From NCBI RefSeq assembly GCF_004322705.1, contig NZ_SIZZ01000001.1, positions 1,178,001-1,242,000 on the forward strand: DNA of 64,000 nt. Direction: 5' to 3'. Position numbers and translations under genes: made by a program. Source of the stretch: Dyella terrae (GTDB lineage: Bacteria; Pseudomonadota; Gammaproteobacteria; Xanthomonadales; Rhodanobacteraceae). Below, piece after piece: positions 8,522 to 19,488 of this stretch. The stretch's first letter is position 1. Each line of letters opens with the position of its first letter. The notes under the pieces were generated by a model, which was given only the letters and a program-made list of their open reading frames with translations, was not told the DNA's origin and did not search any database.

Positions 8522-10846
8522 TCAATGCTTCGGTGGAGGGGGTGCAAGCACTTCGCGATTGCCATTGTGCTGCGGCGCGCTCACCACGCCGTCCTGCTCC
8601 ATCTGCTCGATGAGGCGGGCGGCGCGGTTGTAGCCGATGCGCAGATGGCGCTGGACGCCGGAAATCGAGGCGCGACGGCTTTCGGTCACGATGCGCACGG
8701 CCTTGTCGTAAAGCTGGGCGTCGGCATCGCCGCCTTCTTCGCCATCCTGCGGCAGTCCGGCGTCGTTGATGAACTTCCCGTCCGACGTGGCCTGCACTTC
8801 TTCCAGCACGCCCTCGATGTACTGCGGCGCGCCCTGGGAACGCAGCCAGTTGACCACGTTGTGCACCTCGTGATCGTCCACGAAGGCACCATGCACGCGG
8901 TCAGGCGTGGCGGTGCCAGGGGGCAGGTAAAGCATGTCGCCGTGGCCCAGCAGGGTTTCGGCGCCGGACTGGTCGAGGATGGTGCGCGAGTCGATCTTGC
9001 TCGAGACCTGGAACGCGATGCGCGTGGGGATATTGGCCTTGATCAGGCCGGTGATCACATCCACGGACGGGCGCTGCGTCGCCAGCACCAGGTGCACGCC
9101 GGCCGCACGGGCCTTCTGCGCCAGGCGGGCGATGAGTTCTTCCACCTTCTTGCCGACGATCATCATCATGTCGGCGAACTCGTCGATGATCACGACGATG
9201 TACGGCAAGGGCTCCAGCGGCTCGGCAGCGAGATTGGGCATCTCGGGATTCGGGCGGAACAGCGGATCGAGCAAGGGCTGGCCCGAATTCTCCGCGTCGC
9301 GCACCTTCTTGTTGAAGCCGGCCAGGTTACGCACACCCACGGCCGCCATCAGCTTGTAGCGGCGCTCCATCTCGGCCACGCACCAGCGCAGCGCGTTGGC
9401 GGCTTCCTTCATATCGGTGACGACCGGCGCCAGCAGATGCGGAATGCCTTCGTAAACCGAAAGCTCCAGCATCTTCGGATCGATCATGATCATGCGCACG
9501 TCCTTGGCGCTGGCCTTGTAGAGCAGGCTCAGCACCATGGCGTTCACCGCCACGGACTTACCCGAACCGGTGGTACCGGCCACGAGCAAATGCGGCATCT
9601 TGGCCAGATCGGCCACCGCCGGACGTCCGGCAATGTCCTTGCCCAGCGCCAGCGAGAGCGGTGACTTGAGCTGGTCGTACTTGTCCGAACGCAGGATCTC
9701 CGACAGATACACGATCTGCTTCTTGCTGTTCGGGATTTCCAGGCCGATGACGTTCTTGCCCGGAATCACGTCCACCACGCGCACGCTGACCACGGAGAGG
9801 CCACGCGCAATGTCCTTGTCCAGGCTCGACACCTGCGAGCCGCGCACACCCGCGGCGGGCTCCAGCTCGAAGCGGGTGATCACCGGGCCGGGATAGACGC
9901 CGACGACCTTCGCCTCGATGCGGAAATCCTTTAGCTTCAGCTCGACCTGGCGCGAGAGCACTTCGAGCGTCTCTTCCGAATAGCCCGGGCCCTGCGGCGG
10001 TGCTTCATCCAGCAGAGAAAGCGGCGGCAGTTCGCCCGGCGAGGAGGCACCGGTGAACAGAGGAATCTGCGTTTCGACCTTGGCGCGCTCGCTCTTCACC
10101 ACCGGCGCCGGCTGCGGCTCGATGCGCACCGGCTCGCGCCTGGCCTGCTTGACGGCCTCGGTTTTCTTGACCACTTCGCGCTCGGCACGGGCCTGGCGCG
10201 CAGCCAGCACTTCGGGTGCCTCGCGCAACTTGCCGCCGAACCAGCTGGCGATCTTCAGCACGCCCTGGCCCGTGACATCCATCAGCTTGAACCAGGACAG
10301 ACCCGTTGCCAGCGTCACGGCAATCAGGAACACCGCCAGCAACAGCAACGGCGCACCCTTGTCGCCGAACGCATGCAGCACGCCATCACCGACCCATTTG
10401 CCGATAATGCCGCCCACGCCCTGCGGCTGCACGGGCGTGTGGACGTTGAGATAAAGCAACGCCGGCGTGGTGATGAAGAAGAACACGAAGCCAATCAGGC
10501 GCAGCGACGGCTCCCAGGGCTGCACGGTGCGCACGCCGCGATGGCGCAGCACCTGGATGCCCAGGATCAGCAGCAGCAACGGAAAACAGTACGACACCAG
10601 GCCAAAGATGTAGCGCAGCAGGTTCGCGATATTCGCGCCCACCTGCCCGCCGAAATTGCGGGTGATATCGACCGTGCTTGCATGACCCCAGCTGGGGTCC
10701 TGGTCGTTGTAGCTGAACAGGCAGACCAGCAGATAAAGCGCCAGCGGCAGCAACAGCAACGCACCGGCTTCACGCAGGCGGCGCTTGAGCTCCTCGCTGA
10801 GGCCGCTCGGTTCCTTGGCTTTCTTGACGTTCGCGCTACGCGCCAC
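8522..10846 (-). CDS. ftsK: DNA translocase FtsK
   Basis: Septum-located motor that pumps chromosomal DNA toward dif and activates XerCD. 774 residues: four or five N-terminal membrane segments (about residues 25-205), a short charged linker, then a RecA-like motor with Walker A GTTGSGKS and Walker [13 protein letters not shown]. The C-terminal winged-helix gamma domain ([20 protein letters not shown]) reads KOPS sites. The linker is much shorter than in the roughly 1330-residue E. coli protein, as is common outside the enterics. It is followed by a repeat structure and lolA. Confidence 0.98.
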   Translation of the reverse strand: MARSANVKKAKEPSGLSEELKRRLREAGALLLLPLALYLLVCLFSYNDQDPSWGHASTVDITRNFGGQVGANIANLLRYIFGLVSYCFPLLLLILGIQVLRHRGVRTVQPWEPSLRLIGFVFFFITTPALLYLNVHTPVQPQGVGGIIGKWVGDGVLHAFGDKGAPLLLLAVFLIAVTLATGLSWFKLMDVTGQGVLKIASWFGGKLREAPEVLAARQARAEREVVKKTEAVKQARREPVRIEPQPAPVVKSERAKVETQIPLFTGASSPGELPPLSLLDEAPPQGPGYSEETLEVLSRQVELKLKDFRIEAKVVGVYPGPVITRFELEPAAGVRGSQVSSLDKDIARGLSVVSVRVVDVIPGKNVIGLEIPNSKKQIVYLSEILRSDKYDQLKSPLSLALGKDIAGRPAVADLAKMPHLLVAGTTGSGKSVAVNAMVLSLLYKASAKDVRMIMIDPKMLELSVYEGIPHLLAPVVTDMKEAANALRWCVAEMERRYKLMAAVGVRNLAGFNKKVRDAENSGQPLLDPLFRPNPEMPNLAAEPLEPLPYIVVIIDEFADMMMIVGKKVEELIARLAQKARAAGVHLVLATQRPSVDVITGLIKANIPTRIAFQVSSKIDSRTILDQSGAETLLGHGDMLYLPPGTATPDRVHGAFVDDHEVHNVVNWLRSQGAPQYIEGVLEEVQATSDGKFINDAGLPQDGEEGGDADAQLYDKAVRIVTESRRASISGVQRHLRIGYNRAARLIEQMEQDGVVSAPQHNGNREVLAPPPPKH

Positions 10847-10939
10847 CGTGTTCCTTGTCCTTCAGGGGTAGAAAGTGAAGAAAGCTTCTAACGCGTTGGA
10901 CCGCTAAAAGCCAGCAGCCAGGTTCCAGGCCGCGAAAAC

Positions 10940-10967
10940 CATCACCCCGGCCTTGGCCGGGGTGATG
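10940..10967 (-). terminator. Terminator downstream of ald
   Basis: A perfect stem of 11-13 bp (CATCACCCCGGCC/GGCCGGGGTGATG) lies 21 bases after the ald stop on the minus strand and is followed there by GGTTTTCG. The T-run is short but the stem is very stable. Confidence 0.8.
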
Positions 10968-10988
10968 GGGCAAAGCATAGAGCATCTA

Positions 10989-12053
10989 TCAGAACATGCC
11001 CTTGAGTGCCGGATGAACGAGCTGACCGGCGTCGACGTTGATGCCGCCGTTGAGCGGCTTGAACTCGCGCCATTCGTTACCGGCGGCAAGGCGCTGCACG
11101 TACGGCAGGATGGCGGCGGAGATGGCCACCGACGAGGTCTGCGGCACGGCGCCCGGCATGTTGGTCACGCAGAAGTGCGTCACGCCGTGAACGTCGTAGG
11201 TCGGCTCCTTCCAGGTGGTCGGACGCGAGGTTTCGAAGCAACCGCCCTGGTCGATGGAGATGTCCACCAGCACGCTGCCCTTCTCCATGGTCTTGACCAT
11301 TTCTTCGGTGACAACGCGCGGCGCCTTGGCGCTGGGGATCAGCACGGCACCGACCACGATGTCAGCGTCCTGCACTTCCTCGGCCACCGACGACTCATAG
11401 GCGTACAGCGCGGTGACGTTCGGACCCATGGCCATCATTTCGGCCAGGCGATCCTGACGCTTGTCGAACACGACCACGTTGGCACCGGCCGCAGCGGCGA
11501 GCGCGGCAGCGTTGCCACCGGCGGCGCCGGCGCCGAGCACGACGACCTTGCCACGCGGCGTCGAAGCCATGCCGCCCAGCAGCTTGCCCTTGCCACCCTG
11601 CGGACGATGCAGGAGCGTGGTGCCCATCTGCGTTGCAATGCGGCCGGCGATGACGGACATCGGCAGCAGCAGCGGCAGGTTGCCGTTTTCTTCCACCGAC
11701 TCGAACGCCACGCCGGTCAGGCCGATGTCGAGCAGTGTCTTGGTGAGATCCGGCTCGGCGGCAAGATGCAGGTAGCAGAACAGCAGGTGATGCTTCTTGA
11801 GGAGGGCGAGGTCGCCGGCAATCGGCTCCTTCACCTTGACGATCAGCTCGCCGGCGTCATACAGCGCCGCGGCATCGGGAACCACCTTCACGCCAACCTT
11901 GGCATAGGCCTCATCGGAGAAGCCGCTCTTGAGACCGGCGCCAGCCTGGATGAACACCTCGTGGCCGCGGCGGACCAGATCGGCGGCAGCAGCGGGAACC
12001 AGGGCAACGCGACCTTCGAGGGTCTTGGTTTCAGACGGAATACCAATACGCAT
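10989..12053 (-). CDS. ald: Alanine dehydrogenase
   Basis: NAD-dependent enzyme interconverting L-alanine with pyruvate and ammonia. The 354-residue protein has the MRIGIPSETKTLEGRVAL N-terminus, HLAAEPDL with the catalytic-region histidine near residue 96, the nucleotide-binding VVVLGAGAAGGNAAALA around residue 170, and the late DQGGCFETSRPTTWKEPTY region, all typical of Ald. Length is slightly below the usual 370. A single gene with its own terminator, divergent from trxB. Confidence 0.96.
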   Translation of the reverse strand: MRIGIPSETKTLEGRVALVPAAAADLVRRGHEVFIQAGAGLKSGFSDEAYAKVGVKVVPDAAALYDAGELIVKVKEPIAGDLALLKKHHLLFCYLHLAAEPDLTKTLLDIGLTGVAFESVEENGNLPLLLPMSVIAGRIATQMGTTLLHRPQGGKGKLLGGMASTPRGKVVVLGAGAAGGNAAALAAAAGANVVVFDKRQDRLAEMMAMGPNVTALYAYESSVAEEVQDADIVVGAVLIPSAKAPRVVTEEMVKTMEKGSVLVDISIDQGGCFETSRPTTWKEPTYDVHGVTHFCVTNMPGAVPQTSSVAISAAILPYVQRLAAGNEWREFKPLNGGINVDAGQLVHPALKGMF

Positions 12054-13460
<1,407 letters not shown>

Positions 13461-13468
13461 TCGGCTTG

Positions 13469-14128
13469 ATGTCGTCGCATCACGCAACGCTGCATTACAT
13501 CCACGACCCGCTGTGCGGTTGGTGTTACGCCGCGCAGCCTTTGGTGAGCGCGGCCATGCGGCAGCTGGGTGCGCGAGTTGACCTGATACTGCATGCCGGC
13601 GGCCTTTTCGCCGAGCCCCGTACGCTCGATCACGAACTGGGCGAGCACATCGCCCATTCCGACGAGCGCATCGCGCAGCTCAGCGGGCAGTTCTTCGGCA
13701 AGCCTTATCTCGAGGGCCTGCTCGCCGACCCAACGACGGTGCTGTTCTCCCTGCCACCCATCACGGCCATCCTTGCCGCACGGTCGATCGATGCGTCTCT
13801 GGCCTATCCGATGCTGGTCGCGATCCAGGCGGCGCATTACCAGCGGGGCCTGCGCGTGGTCGATCCGGACATTCTGGTGGAGATGGCAGAAGAACTGGCC
13901 ATCGATGGCGACACGTTCCGCCAGTCGTATGCGCGCGTGCGCAGCACTGATCTGCTCGAACATATCGAAGCCAGCCGCCGCCTGCTCAACGAAGTGCATG
14001 GCCACGGCTTTCCCACTCTGGTGCTCGAAGTCCACGGCAAGCGACAGGTGCTGCCGCATCATCTCGATTACGGCAAGCCCGAAGCCTTCGTGGAGCGTCT
14101 CGCGGCACGCTTGCCTGCGGTCCATTGA
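13469..14128 (+). CDS. DsbA-family protein with CGWC active site
   Basis: 219 residues from the ATG at 13469 (a TTG lies one codon earlier). The thioredoxin-fold start LHYIHDPLCGWCYAAQP carries a CGWC redox motif at about residues 16-19, and GHGFPTLVLE near the end has the cis-Pro. No signal peptide is present, so it should work in the cytoplasm, as in the FrnE-like branch of DsbA proteins. It follows trxB by only 8 bases, which fits thiol-disulfide chemistry supplied by the thioredoxin system; the substrate is unknown. Its stop overlaps the next start. Confidence 0.88.
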   Translation: MSSHHATLHYIHDPLCGWCYAAQPLVSAAMRQLGARVDLILHAGGLFAEPRTLDHELGEHIAHSDERIAQLSGQFFGKPYLEGLLADPTTVLFSLPPITAILAARSIDASLAYPMLVAIQAAHYQRGLRVVDPDILVEMAEELAIDGDTFRQSYARVRSTDLLEHIEASRRLLNEVHGHGFPTLVLEVHGKRQVLPHHLDYGKPEAFVERLAARLPAVH

Positions 14129-15270
14129 CCGTGATCGAAGCGCGATTCCACGCGGGCATGTGCGAGATTCCCGCCCAGGCCTGGGACGCGCTTCGCACCG
14201 ATGACAACCCCTTTCTCTCCCACGCTTTCCTGCTTGGCCTGGAGCAGACCGGCTGCATCCGGGAGGATTGGGGGTGGCGCGCGCACCATCTGGGCATCTA
14301 CGACAGTGGTGTGCTGATCGGCGCTGCGCCGCTGTACCTCAAGGGCAATTCGCACGGCGAGTTCGTTTTCGACTGGAGCTGGGCCAGCGCGTGGGAACGC
14401 GCGGGTAGGGACTACTACCCGAAGCTGCTCAATGCCGTGCCCTACTCTCCCGTGCCGGGCACACGATTGCTTGCGGGAAACACCCCACGCAGCGCAGACA
14501 TCCGCGAGGCGCTGGTCGAGGCCATGCGCGCGCTGGCCGATGAGGCCGGCTTGTCATCCGTGCACGCCAACTTCCTCGACGCGAACGACCTGCCCGCCTT
14601 TGGCGATCACTGGCTTGTACGCACCGACGTGCAGTTCCACTGGCCCAATCGCGACTACGCCGACTTCGACCAGTTCCTCACTACGCTCAATCACAAGAAG
14701 CGGAAGAACATCCGCCATGAACGCGCCCAAGTCGCGCGCAGCGGACTGCGCGTCGAGATGCGCGATGGTGATTCACTGAGCGCGGATGCGTGGCGACGCA
14801 TCCATGCGCTGTACGAGAGCACGTTCGATGCCAAAGGCAATCACGCGGCCCTGACGCGCGCGTTCTTCGACTATCTCGGTCAAGAGATGGGCCGGCATGT
14901 GCAAGCCTCGCTTGCCTGGGATGGCGACCGCCTGATCGCCATGGCGCTGTTCCTGCAAAGCAGCCAGTGCCTGTATGGCCGCTATTGGGGCTGCGAGGCG
15001 GATATTCCCGGGCTGCATTTCGAACTTTGCTATTACCAGGGCATCGAGCACGCCATCCGCCACGGCCTGAGCCGGTTCGAACCCGGCGCCCAGGGCGAGC
15101 ACAAGCTCGCGCGCGGTTTCCTGCCGATCACGACGCACTCGCGCCACTATCTCGCCGACAAGGGATTTCGCGCCGCGGTACGAACGGCGCTTGCGCGCGA
15201 GGCCGAACACATTGACGCTTATCGCCACGACCTGCTCGACCACAGCCCCTACGCTCACGGCCGCGACTGA
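14125..15270 (+). CDS. GNAT-type acyltransferase of the DUF482/peptidogalycan biosynthesis family
   Basis: 381 residues if the TTG at 14125 is used, overlapping the preceding stop; a GTG at 14131 would remove two residues and is equally possible. Family marks are NPFLSHAFLLGLE near the start, LNHKKRKNIRHERAQV in the middle and FEPGAQGEHKLARGF near the end. The fold is a FemAB-like double acetyltransferase. The substrate is not known from sequence; amino-acyl or acetyl transfer to a small molecule or peptide is likely. Placement directly before aat, another GNAT-fold enzyme using aminoacyl-tRNA, is notable. Confidence 0.9.
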   Translation: MTVIEARFHAGMCEIPAQAWDALRTDDNPFLSHAFLLGLEQTGCIREDWGWRAHHLGIYDSGVLIGAAPLYLKGNSHGEFVFDWSWASAWERAGRDYYPKLLNAVPYSPVPGTRLLAGNTPRSADIREALVEAMRALADEAGLSSVHANFLDANDLPAFGDHWLVRTDVQFHWPNRDYADFDQFLTTLNHKKRKNIRHERAQVARSGLRVEMRDGDSLSADAWRRIHALYESTFDAKGNHAALTRAFFDYLGQEMGRHVQASLAWDGDRLIAMALFLQSSQCLYGRYWGCEADIPGLHFELCYYQGIEHAIRHGLSRFEPGAQGEHKLARGFLPITTHSRHYLADKGFRAAVRTALAREAEHIDAYRHDLLDHSPYAHGRD

Positions 15271-15275
15271 ATCCC

Positions 15276-16013
15276 ATGATCCGCCTGCCCCTGCTCGACG
15301 CCAGCCGCCCGGAGCATTTCCCGGACCCGCGCCGCGCCATGGCCGAACCGAACGGCTTGCTGGCCTTCGGTGGCGATCTGTCGCCCCGACGCCTGTTGGC
15401 CGCTTACGCGCGGGGTATCTTCCCGTGGTTCAACGAGGACGAACCCATCCTGTGGTGGTCACCCGATCCGCGCTGCGTCTTCCACACGGAACGACTTCAG
15501 CCCAATCGAAGCCTGCGACGCCAGCTGGCTGGCAAATCCTGGTGGATCAGCGCCGATCAGGCCTTCCGTGACGTGGTGGAAGCCTGCGCCGCGCCACGGC
15601 CGCGCCAGTCCGGCACGTGGATTTCGCCGGCCATGCTCGACGCCTATGTCGGCCTGCACGCCATGGGGCACGCGCACAGCATCGAAGTGTGGGATGACGA
15701 TCGTCTGATTGGGGGGATCTATGGCGTGGCCATCGGCCGCCTGTTTTGCGGCGAATCCATGTTCAGCGTCGAGAGCGGCGGGTCGAAGGTGGCCCTGCTG
15801 GCCCTGGCCGACCTGCTGCATCGCTGGGGATTCCCGTTGATCGATGCGCAGGTGACCAACAGTCACCTTATGAGCATGGGCGCCGTGGAGTACCCGCGCG
15901 GAGAGTTCCTGCGCATGGTCGAACAACTGGTCCAGGTGCCGGGACAGCCCGGCACCTGGCGTCGCTTCACGCCCCTGCTGGCGGAAAGCTGGGAACGCAT
16001 TCGCGGAAGCTGA
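15276..16013 (+). CDS. aat: Leucyl/phenylalanyl-tRNA-protein transferase
   Basis: Moves Leu or Phe from its tRNA to proteins with N-terminal Arg or Lys, marking them for ClpS/ClpAP degradation (N-end rule). The 245-residue protein has the family core LLAFGGDLSPRRLLAAYARG, IFPWF and ILWWSPDPRCVF, then LFCGESMFS and DAQVTNSHLMSMGA. It begins 5 bases after the acyltransferase stop and ends three bases from the convergent cysteine hydrolase gene, with no terminator visible between. Confidence 0.97.
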   Translation: MIRLPLLDASRPEHFPDPRRAMAEPNGLLAFGGDLSPRRLLAAYARGIFPWFNEDEPILWWSPDPRCVFHTERLQPNRSLRRQLAGKSWWISADQAFRDVVEACAAPRPRQSGTWISPAMLDAYVGLHAMGHAHSIEVWDDDRLIGGIYGVAIGRLFCGESMFSVESGGSKVALLALADLLHRWGFPLIDAQVTNSHLMSMGAVEYPRGEFLRMVEQLVQVPGQPGTWRRFTPLLAESWERIRGS

Positions 16014-16016
16014 AGT

Positions 16017-16661
16017 TCACGCGGCTTTCGCAGCGCGCAACGCCTTCGCGTTCCGATAAGAATCGAGAATGGTCTCGCGCACCGGTACCGCACCGGTGGC
16101 CAAGCCGTGCAACCACTCATCCGTCGTCAGCACGGCGGCAAAGCGCGACTGCTCGACCACGGCAAATACACGGTGAATCTCCTCCGCGGTCGCATGGCCC
16201 GCACGGTTCGCGTACGACACCGCGCCCGAGGCATCGTGCAGGAGTTCCACCGCAATACCGCGATCGAAGGCGTGCTTGATGGTGGTGTCGTTGCAGTTGT
16301 GGGTCATGTAGCCCACGACGCTCAGCGTATCGATCCCGCGCTGATCGAGCCATTCGGCCAGGCCCGTCCCTGAAAACGCGCTCGGTAGCGCCTTGCCGAA
16401 GTAAGCGTCACGAGGGCGGCGCGCGATCTCCGGATGCAGTTCCCAACCCTGCGAGCCCTCGGCAAAGGCCGGCGCGTCGGCGGGTGAGTTCTGCTGGATG
16501 ACGATCACCGGGATGCCAGCGGCCGTCGCGGCGTCCATGGCGCGGGTGATCTTCGGCAGGCTGTCTTCGACCGGGGGAAATTCAATCTGAAGGTTACCGC
16601 TGAAATACTCGTTCTGGACGTCAATGACGATCAGGGCGCGACGCGGATTCGACACGTTCAT
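16017..16661 (-). CDS. Isochorismatase-family cysteine hydrolase
   Basis: 214 residues from the ATG at 16661, preceded by AGGAAGG; a longer frame upstream is only open antisense to the neighbour. The fold marks are ALIVIDVQNEYF (catalytic Asp), a Lys in FGKALPSAF and VVGYMTHNCNDTTIKHA with the nucleophilic Cys. Members hydrolyse isochorismate, nicotinamide and other amides; the substrate here is not evident. It is divergent from a GlxA-type regulator 120 bases away, a common pairing in which the regulator controls the hydrolase. Confidence 0.9.
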   Translation of the reverse strand: MNVSNPRRALIVIDVQNEYFSGNLQIEFPPVEDSLPKITRAMDAATAAGIPVIVIQQNSPADAPAFAEGSQGWELHPEIARRPRDAYFGKALPSAFSGTGLAEWLDQRGIDTLSVVGYMTHNCNDTTIKHAFDRGIAVELLHDASGAVSYANRAGHATAEEIHRVFAVVEQSRFAAVLTTDEWLHGLATGAVPVRETILDSYRNAKALRAAKAA

Positions 16662-16780
16662 GGGACCTTCCTGGTGGTGTTGGGGTGGGCACATGGTGAT
16701 GGCGGAGGCACTTGCGCGGGAGTGGCCCGAAGGACAATCATCGATGGCATCGGGCCAACCGATGCCAGCAGGCTGTCGCC

Positions 16781-17758
16781 GTGCGCAAGATCCGTATCGT
16801 GGTCGTCGCCTTCGACCGCATCTCGCCATTCCATCTGTCCGTCCCATGCGCCGTCTTCTCGGCGCCGCCTCGCGAGGGAGCCTCGCCCTTCCGCCTGCGC
16901 GTGTGTTCCGCCGAAGGCAAGCGCCTGCACAGCGACGCTGGCTTCGACATCGCCACGCCCTACGGCCTGGATGAAATCGGCCGCGCCGACGTGGTGATCG
17001 TGCCGTCCTGGCGCGACGCCGACGAACGCCCGCCAGAAGCGCTCCTCGCCGCACTGCAACGTGCGGCCAAACGCGGCAAGCGCATCGTTGGACTTTGCCT
17101 GGGCGCGTTTGTCCTCGCCCATGCGGGTTTGCTGAATGACCATCGGGCGACCACGCACTGGTTCGCCACCGAGCATTTGGCCACCGCGTTTCCGGCCATC
17201 ACCGTCGATCGCGATGTGCTGTATGTGGACGAAGGCCAGATGGTTACGTCCGCGGGCGTCGCGGCAGGCATCGATTGTTGCCTTCACCTGGTGCGCCAGA
17301 TGCTCGGCGCCGAACAGGCCAACACGATTGCCCGGCGCATGGTCGTTTCGCCCTTCCGTACGGGCGGGCAAGCGCAGTTCATCGACCAGCCCGTGCCCGT
17401 GCTACCTGCCGATGAGCGCATGGCACGGCTCCTGGAGGACATCCGGCGCCAGCTTCACCTGCCTCACCTGCTGGACGACATCGCGGACCGCGTCGCCATG
17501 AGTCGACGCAGTTTTACCCGTCACTTCCGACAACTCACGGGCAGCAGCTTCGGCGACTGGCTGATGGCGCAACGACTCGGCCACGCGCAACACCTGCTTG
17601 AGACCACGAGTCTGCCGCTGGAACGCATCGCTCAGGACATCGGCCTGGGTTCACCCGTCACGCTGCGCCAGCAGTTCCAGCGGGCGTTTCGCACTTCGCC
17701 GATGAACTATCGCCGCACTTTCAATGGTGAGCGGGCTCAGGCGCGTGGAGCGGCGTGA
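16781..17758 (+). CDS. GlxA-family transcriptional regulator (DJ-1/PfpI domain + AraC HTH)
   Basis: 325 residues from GTG 16781, chosen because the DJ-1/PfpI fold begins at once (KIRIVVVAFDRISPFHLSVP). The first domain has the nucleophile-elbow-like GLCLGAFVLAHAGLL and ATTHW. Residues about 210-315 are an AraC-type double helix-turn-helix (ADRVAMSRRSFTRHFRQLTG and IGLGSPVTLRQQFQRAF). Such proteins sense a small metabolite and activate a nearby operon, probably the divergent hydrolase. The last 38 bases overlap the end of the convergent HD-GYP gene. Confidence 0.92.
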   Translation: MRKIRIVVVAFDRISPFHLSVPCAVFSAPPREGASPFRLRVCSAEGKRLHSDAGFDIATPYGLDEIGRADVVIVPSWRDADERPPEALLAALQRAAKRGKRIVGLCLGAFVLAHAGLLNDHRATTHWFATEHLATAFPAITVDRDVLYVDEGQMVTSAGVAAGIDCCLHLVRQMLGAEQANTIARRMVVSPFRTGGQAQFIDQPVPVLPADERMARLLEDIRRQLHLPHLLDDIADRVAMSRRSFTRHFRQLTGSSFGDWLMAQRLGHAQHLLETTSLPLERIAQDIGLGSPVTLRQQFQRAFRTSPMNYRRTFNGERAQARGAA

Positions 17759-18578
17759 CCGGCGCCACCGAACTGGCGGCGAGGCCAATGTGCTTGAGCT
17801 CGGCGTAGTGATCGAGGAATAACGCGACCATCCGCGGATCGAGCTGCGTGCCGGCCGCGTCGCGCAGGTAAGCGAGCACCTTGGGCTCGGGCCACGCTGG
17901 TTTATAGACGCGCGGAAAACTCAGCGCGTCCCACACGTCCACCACGCTGAACACGCGCGCCGCCAGCGGAATGGCTTCGCCCCGCAACCCGCGCGGGTAA
18001 CCCGTGCCGTCCCAGCGCTCATGATGATTGAAAGGGATATCGACGACGGGCCGAAGGAAATCCACCCGTTGCAGCAAGTCATGCCCGATCTGCGGATGCG
18101 TGCGCATCACCCGGGTTTCCTGCGCATCGAGCGGGCCAGGCTTGATCAGGATGGCATCGGGCAGCGCCAGCTTGCCGATGTCATGCAGCAGCGCACCGAA
18201 CTTGGCGTGCTGCAGTTCCAGCTCGCCCATGCCGGCCAGTCGCGCCAGGGCGACGGTCATGCGCATCACGCGTTCGGAATGGTCGCGGGTCTCCTTGTGG
18301 CGGATATCCATCGCCGATACCAGCACGCGCAGCGATTGTTCATGGCCACGCAGCAACATCTTGTTGGCCTGCGCCAGCCGGCGCATTTCGCGATCGATCA
18401 GGAGATAAAGCAGGATGCCGGTCGCCAGGACAAAGACGAAACCCTTGATGCTCTGCAACAGAGCCAGCAGGTTCGGATCGCTGATCAGGTGACTGAGCGC
18501 ACGATCCGACAGCCAGATCCAGAGACCGGCAACGGCCAGATACATCAGGAATGCACGCGTCTGCGGCTTCACTCGCAT
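17721..18578 (-). CDS. Membrane HD-GYP domain protein, probable cyclic-di-GMP phosphodiesterase
   Basis: 285 residues from the ATG at 18578, which has GGAGG four bases upstream. Two membrane segments come first (LMYLAVAGLWIWLSD and GFVFVLATGILLYLLI), then a short helix and an HD-GYP domain. The HD pair is in HDIGKLALPD, followed by HHERWDGTGYPRGLRG, with the GYP triad intact, and IPLAARVFSVVDVWDAL. This predicts an active phosphodiesterase turning c-di-GMP into pGpG or GMP. No sensory domain is seen apart from the membrane part. Its 3' end overlaps the convergent GlxA-type gene by 38 bases. Confidence 0.92.
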   Translation of the reverse strand: MRVKPQTRAFLMYLAVAGLWIWLSDRALSHLISDPNLLALLQSIKGFVFVLATGILLYLLIDREMRRLAQANKMLLRGHEQSLRVLVSAMDIRHKETRDHSERVMRMTVALARLAGMGELELQHAKFGALLHDIGKLALPDAILIKPGPLDAQETRVMRTHPQIGHDLLQRVDFLRPVVDIPFNHHERWDGTGYPRGLRGEAIPLAARVFSVVDVWDALSFPRVYKPAWPEPKVLAYLRDAAGTQLDPRMVALFLDHYAELKHIGLAASSVAPVTPLHAPEPAHH

Positions 18579-18728
18579 GAAGCCTCCGCGACCATTCCGT
18601 CCTGGATCGACTCCCTGTACACGAGCACCCTTCCCCCCGGAAGATGACGGTTGGAGCTTAGCGTCATTTGTGTCACGGGGTTGTGGTTTTTCCGGCCATG
18701 TGTGCCACAAGTACTGGACGAAAAAGTC

Positions 18729-19418
18729 CTAGGCGTGGGCGGGCGCCAGCACGAAGATGATCGAGGCGGGCCGGCCTGTTTCCGGGTGCAGCGGTTCATC
18801 GACGCGAATGACCCGCAAACCGCTGGCGGTGAAGGTGTCCAGCCATCCGCCGAGCGTGCGGAAATACCAGGGCGCAGGCGTGCTGAAGCCTTCGCCGCAG
18901 CCGGCCCAGGAACCATCCCGCCAACCGTCGCGATACGGCGCATCGCCACACGCCATCAGCGGATGCAGGGTCTGAACGATCAGCACACCGCCATGGTTGA
19001 GCATGCCGGGGACCGCCGTGAGCAAGGCCTCGACCGATGCTTTCCCCAGCAACGAGAAATTGCAGACTGCCACGTCGGCGCGCTCATCCAGCGCGCCAGC
19101 GGCGAGTTCCGCGTAGGACAGGCATTCGAAACGGCCCCGCCCGAGGGCGCGGGCCTGGTCAACGAGCGCAGAAACGGCATCGACGCCCATGACGTCCAGT
19201 CCCTGGGCCGAAAGCACCCGGGCCAGCCAACCCTCGCCACACCCGATATCGATCACCTGCCGTGGCGCGCAAGCGAGCACAGCTTCGATGATGGCGCGGT
19301 CAGTGGCCAGCCGGCGGCTTTCGATGCGTTGCTCCTGGACGGCGGAGGTCCAGGGTTGCGCATTCAGGTGCCAGGCGCTGAGGATCGCTTCTTCCAGAGA
19401 CTGCGTGCGGCTGTCCAT
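18729..19418 (-). CDS. Class I SAM-dependent methyltransferase
   Basis: 229 residues. Motif I is VIDIGCGEGWLARVLSAQG near residue 56, followed by VMGVDAVSALV (acidic motif II), ADVAVCNFSLLG (motif IV) and GGVLIVQTLHPL (motif V-VI). The C-terminal half has PWYFRTLGGWLDTFTASGL, typical of small-molecule methyltransferases. Substrate unknown. It lies downstream of ispG on the same strand with a 70-base gap and may be read through from it. Confidence 0.88.
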   Translation of the reverse strand: MDSRTQSLEEAILSAWHLNAQPWTSAVQEQRIESRRLATDRAIIEAVLACAPRQVIDIGCGEGWLARVLSAQGLDVMGVDAVSALVDQARALGRGRFECLSYAELAAGALDERADVAVCNFSLLGKASVEALLTAVPGMLNHGGVLIVQTLHPLMACGDAPYRDGWRDGSWAGCGEGFSTPAPWYFRTLGGWLDTFTASGLRVIRVDEPLHPETGRPASIIFVLAPAHA

Positions 19419-19488
19419 GACGCTCCGTAGCGGGATGCCCGCGCCGTAGTCTGCACAGGTGTTGTTGATTTTGCGTAGGCGGGCTGTC

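Noticed and set aside
16017-16661. Nicotinamidase identity for the isochorismatase-family protein
   Set aside because: The catalytic triad fits the whole family, but the metal-binding His pattern of nicotinamidases is not evident.
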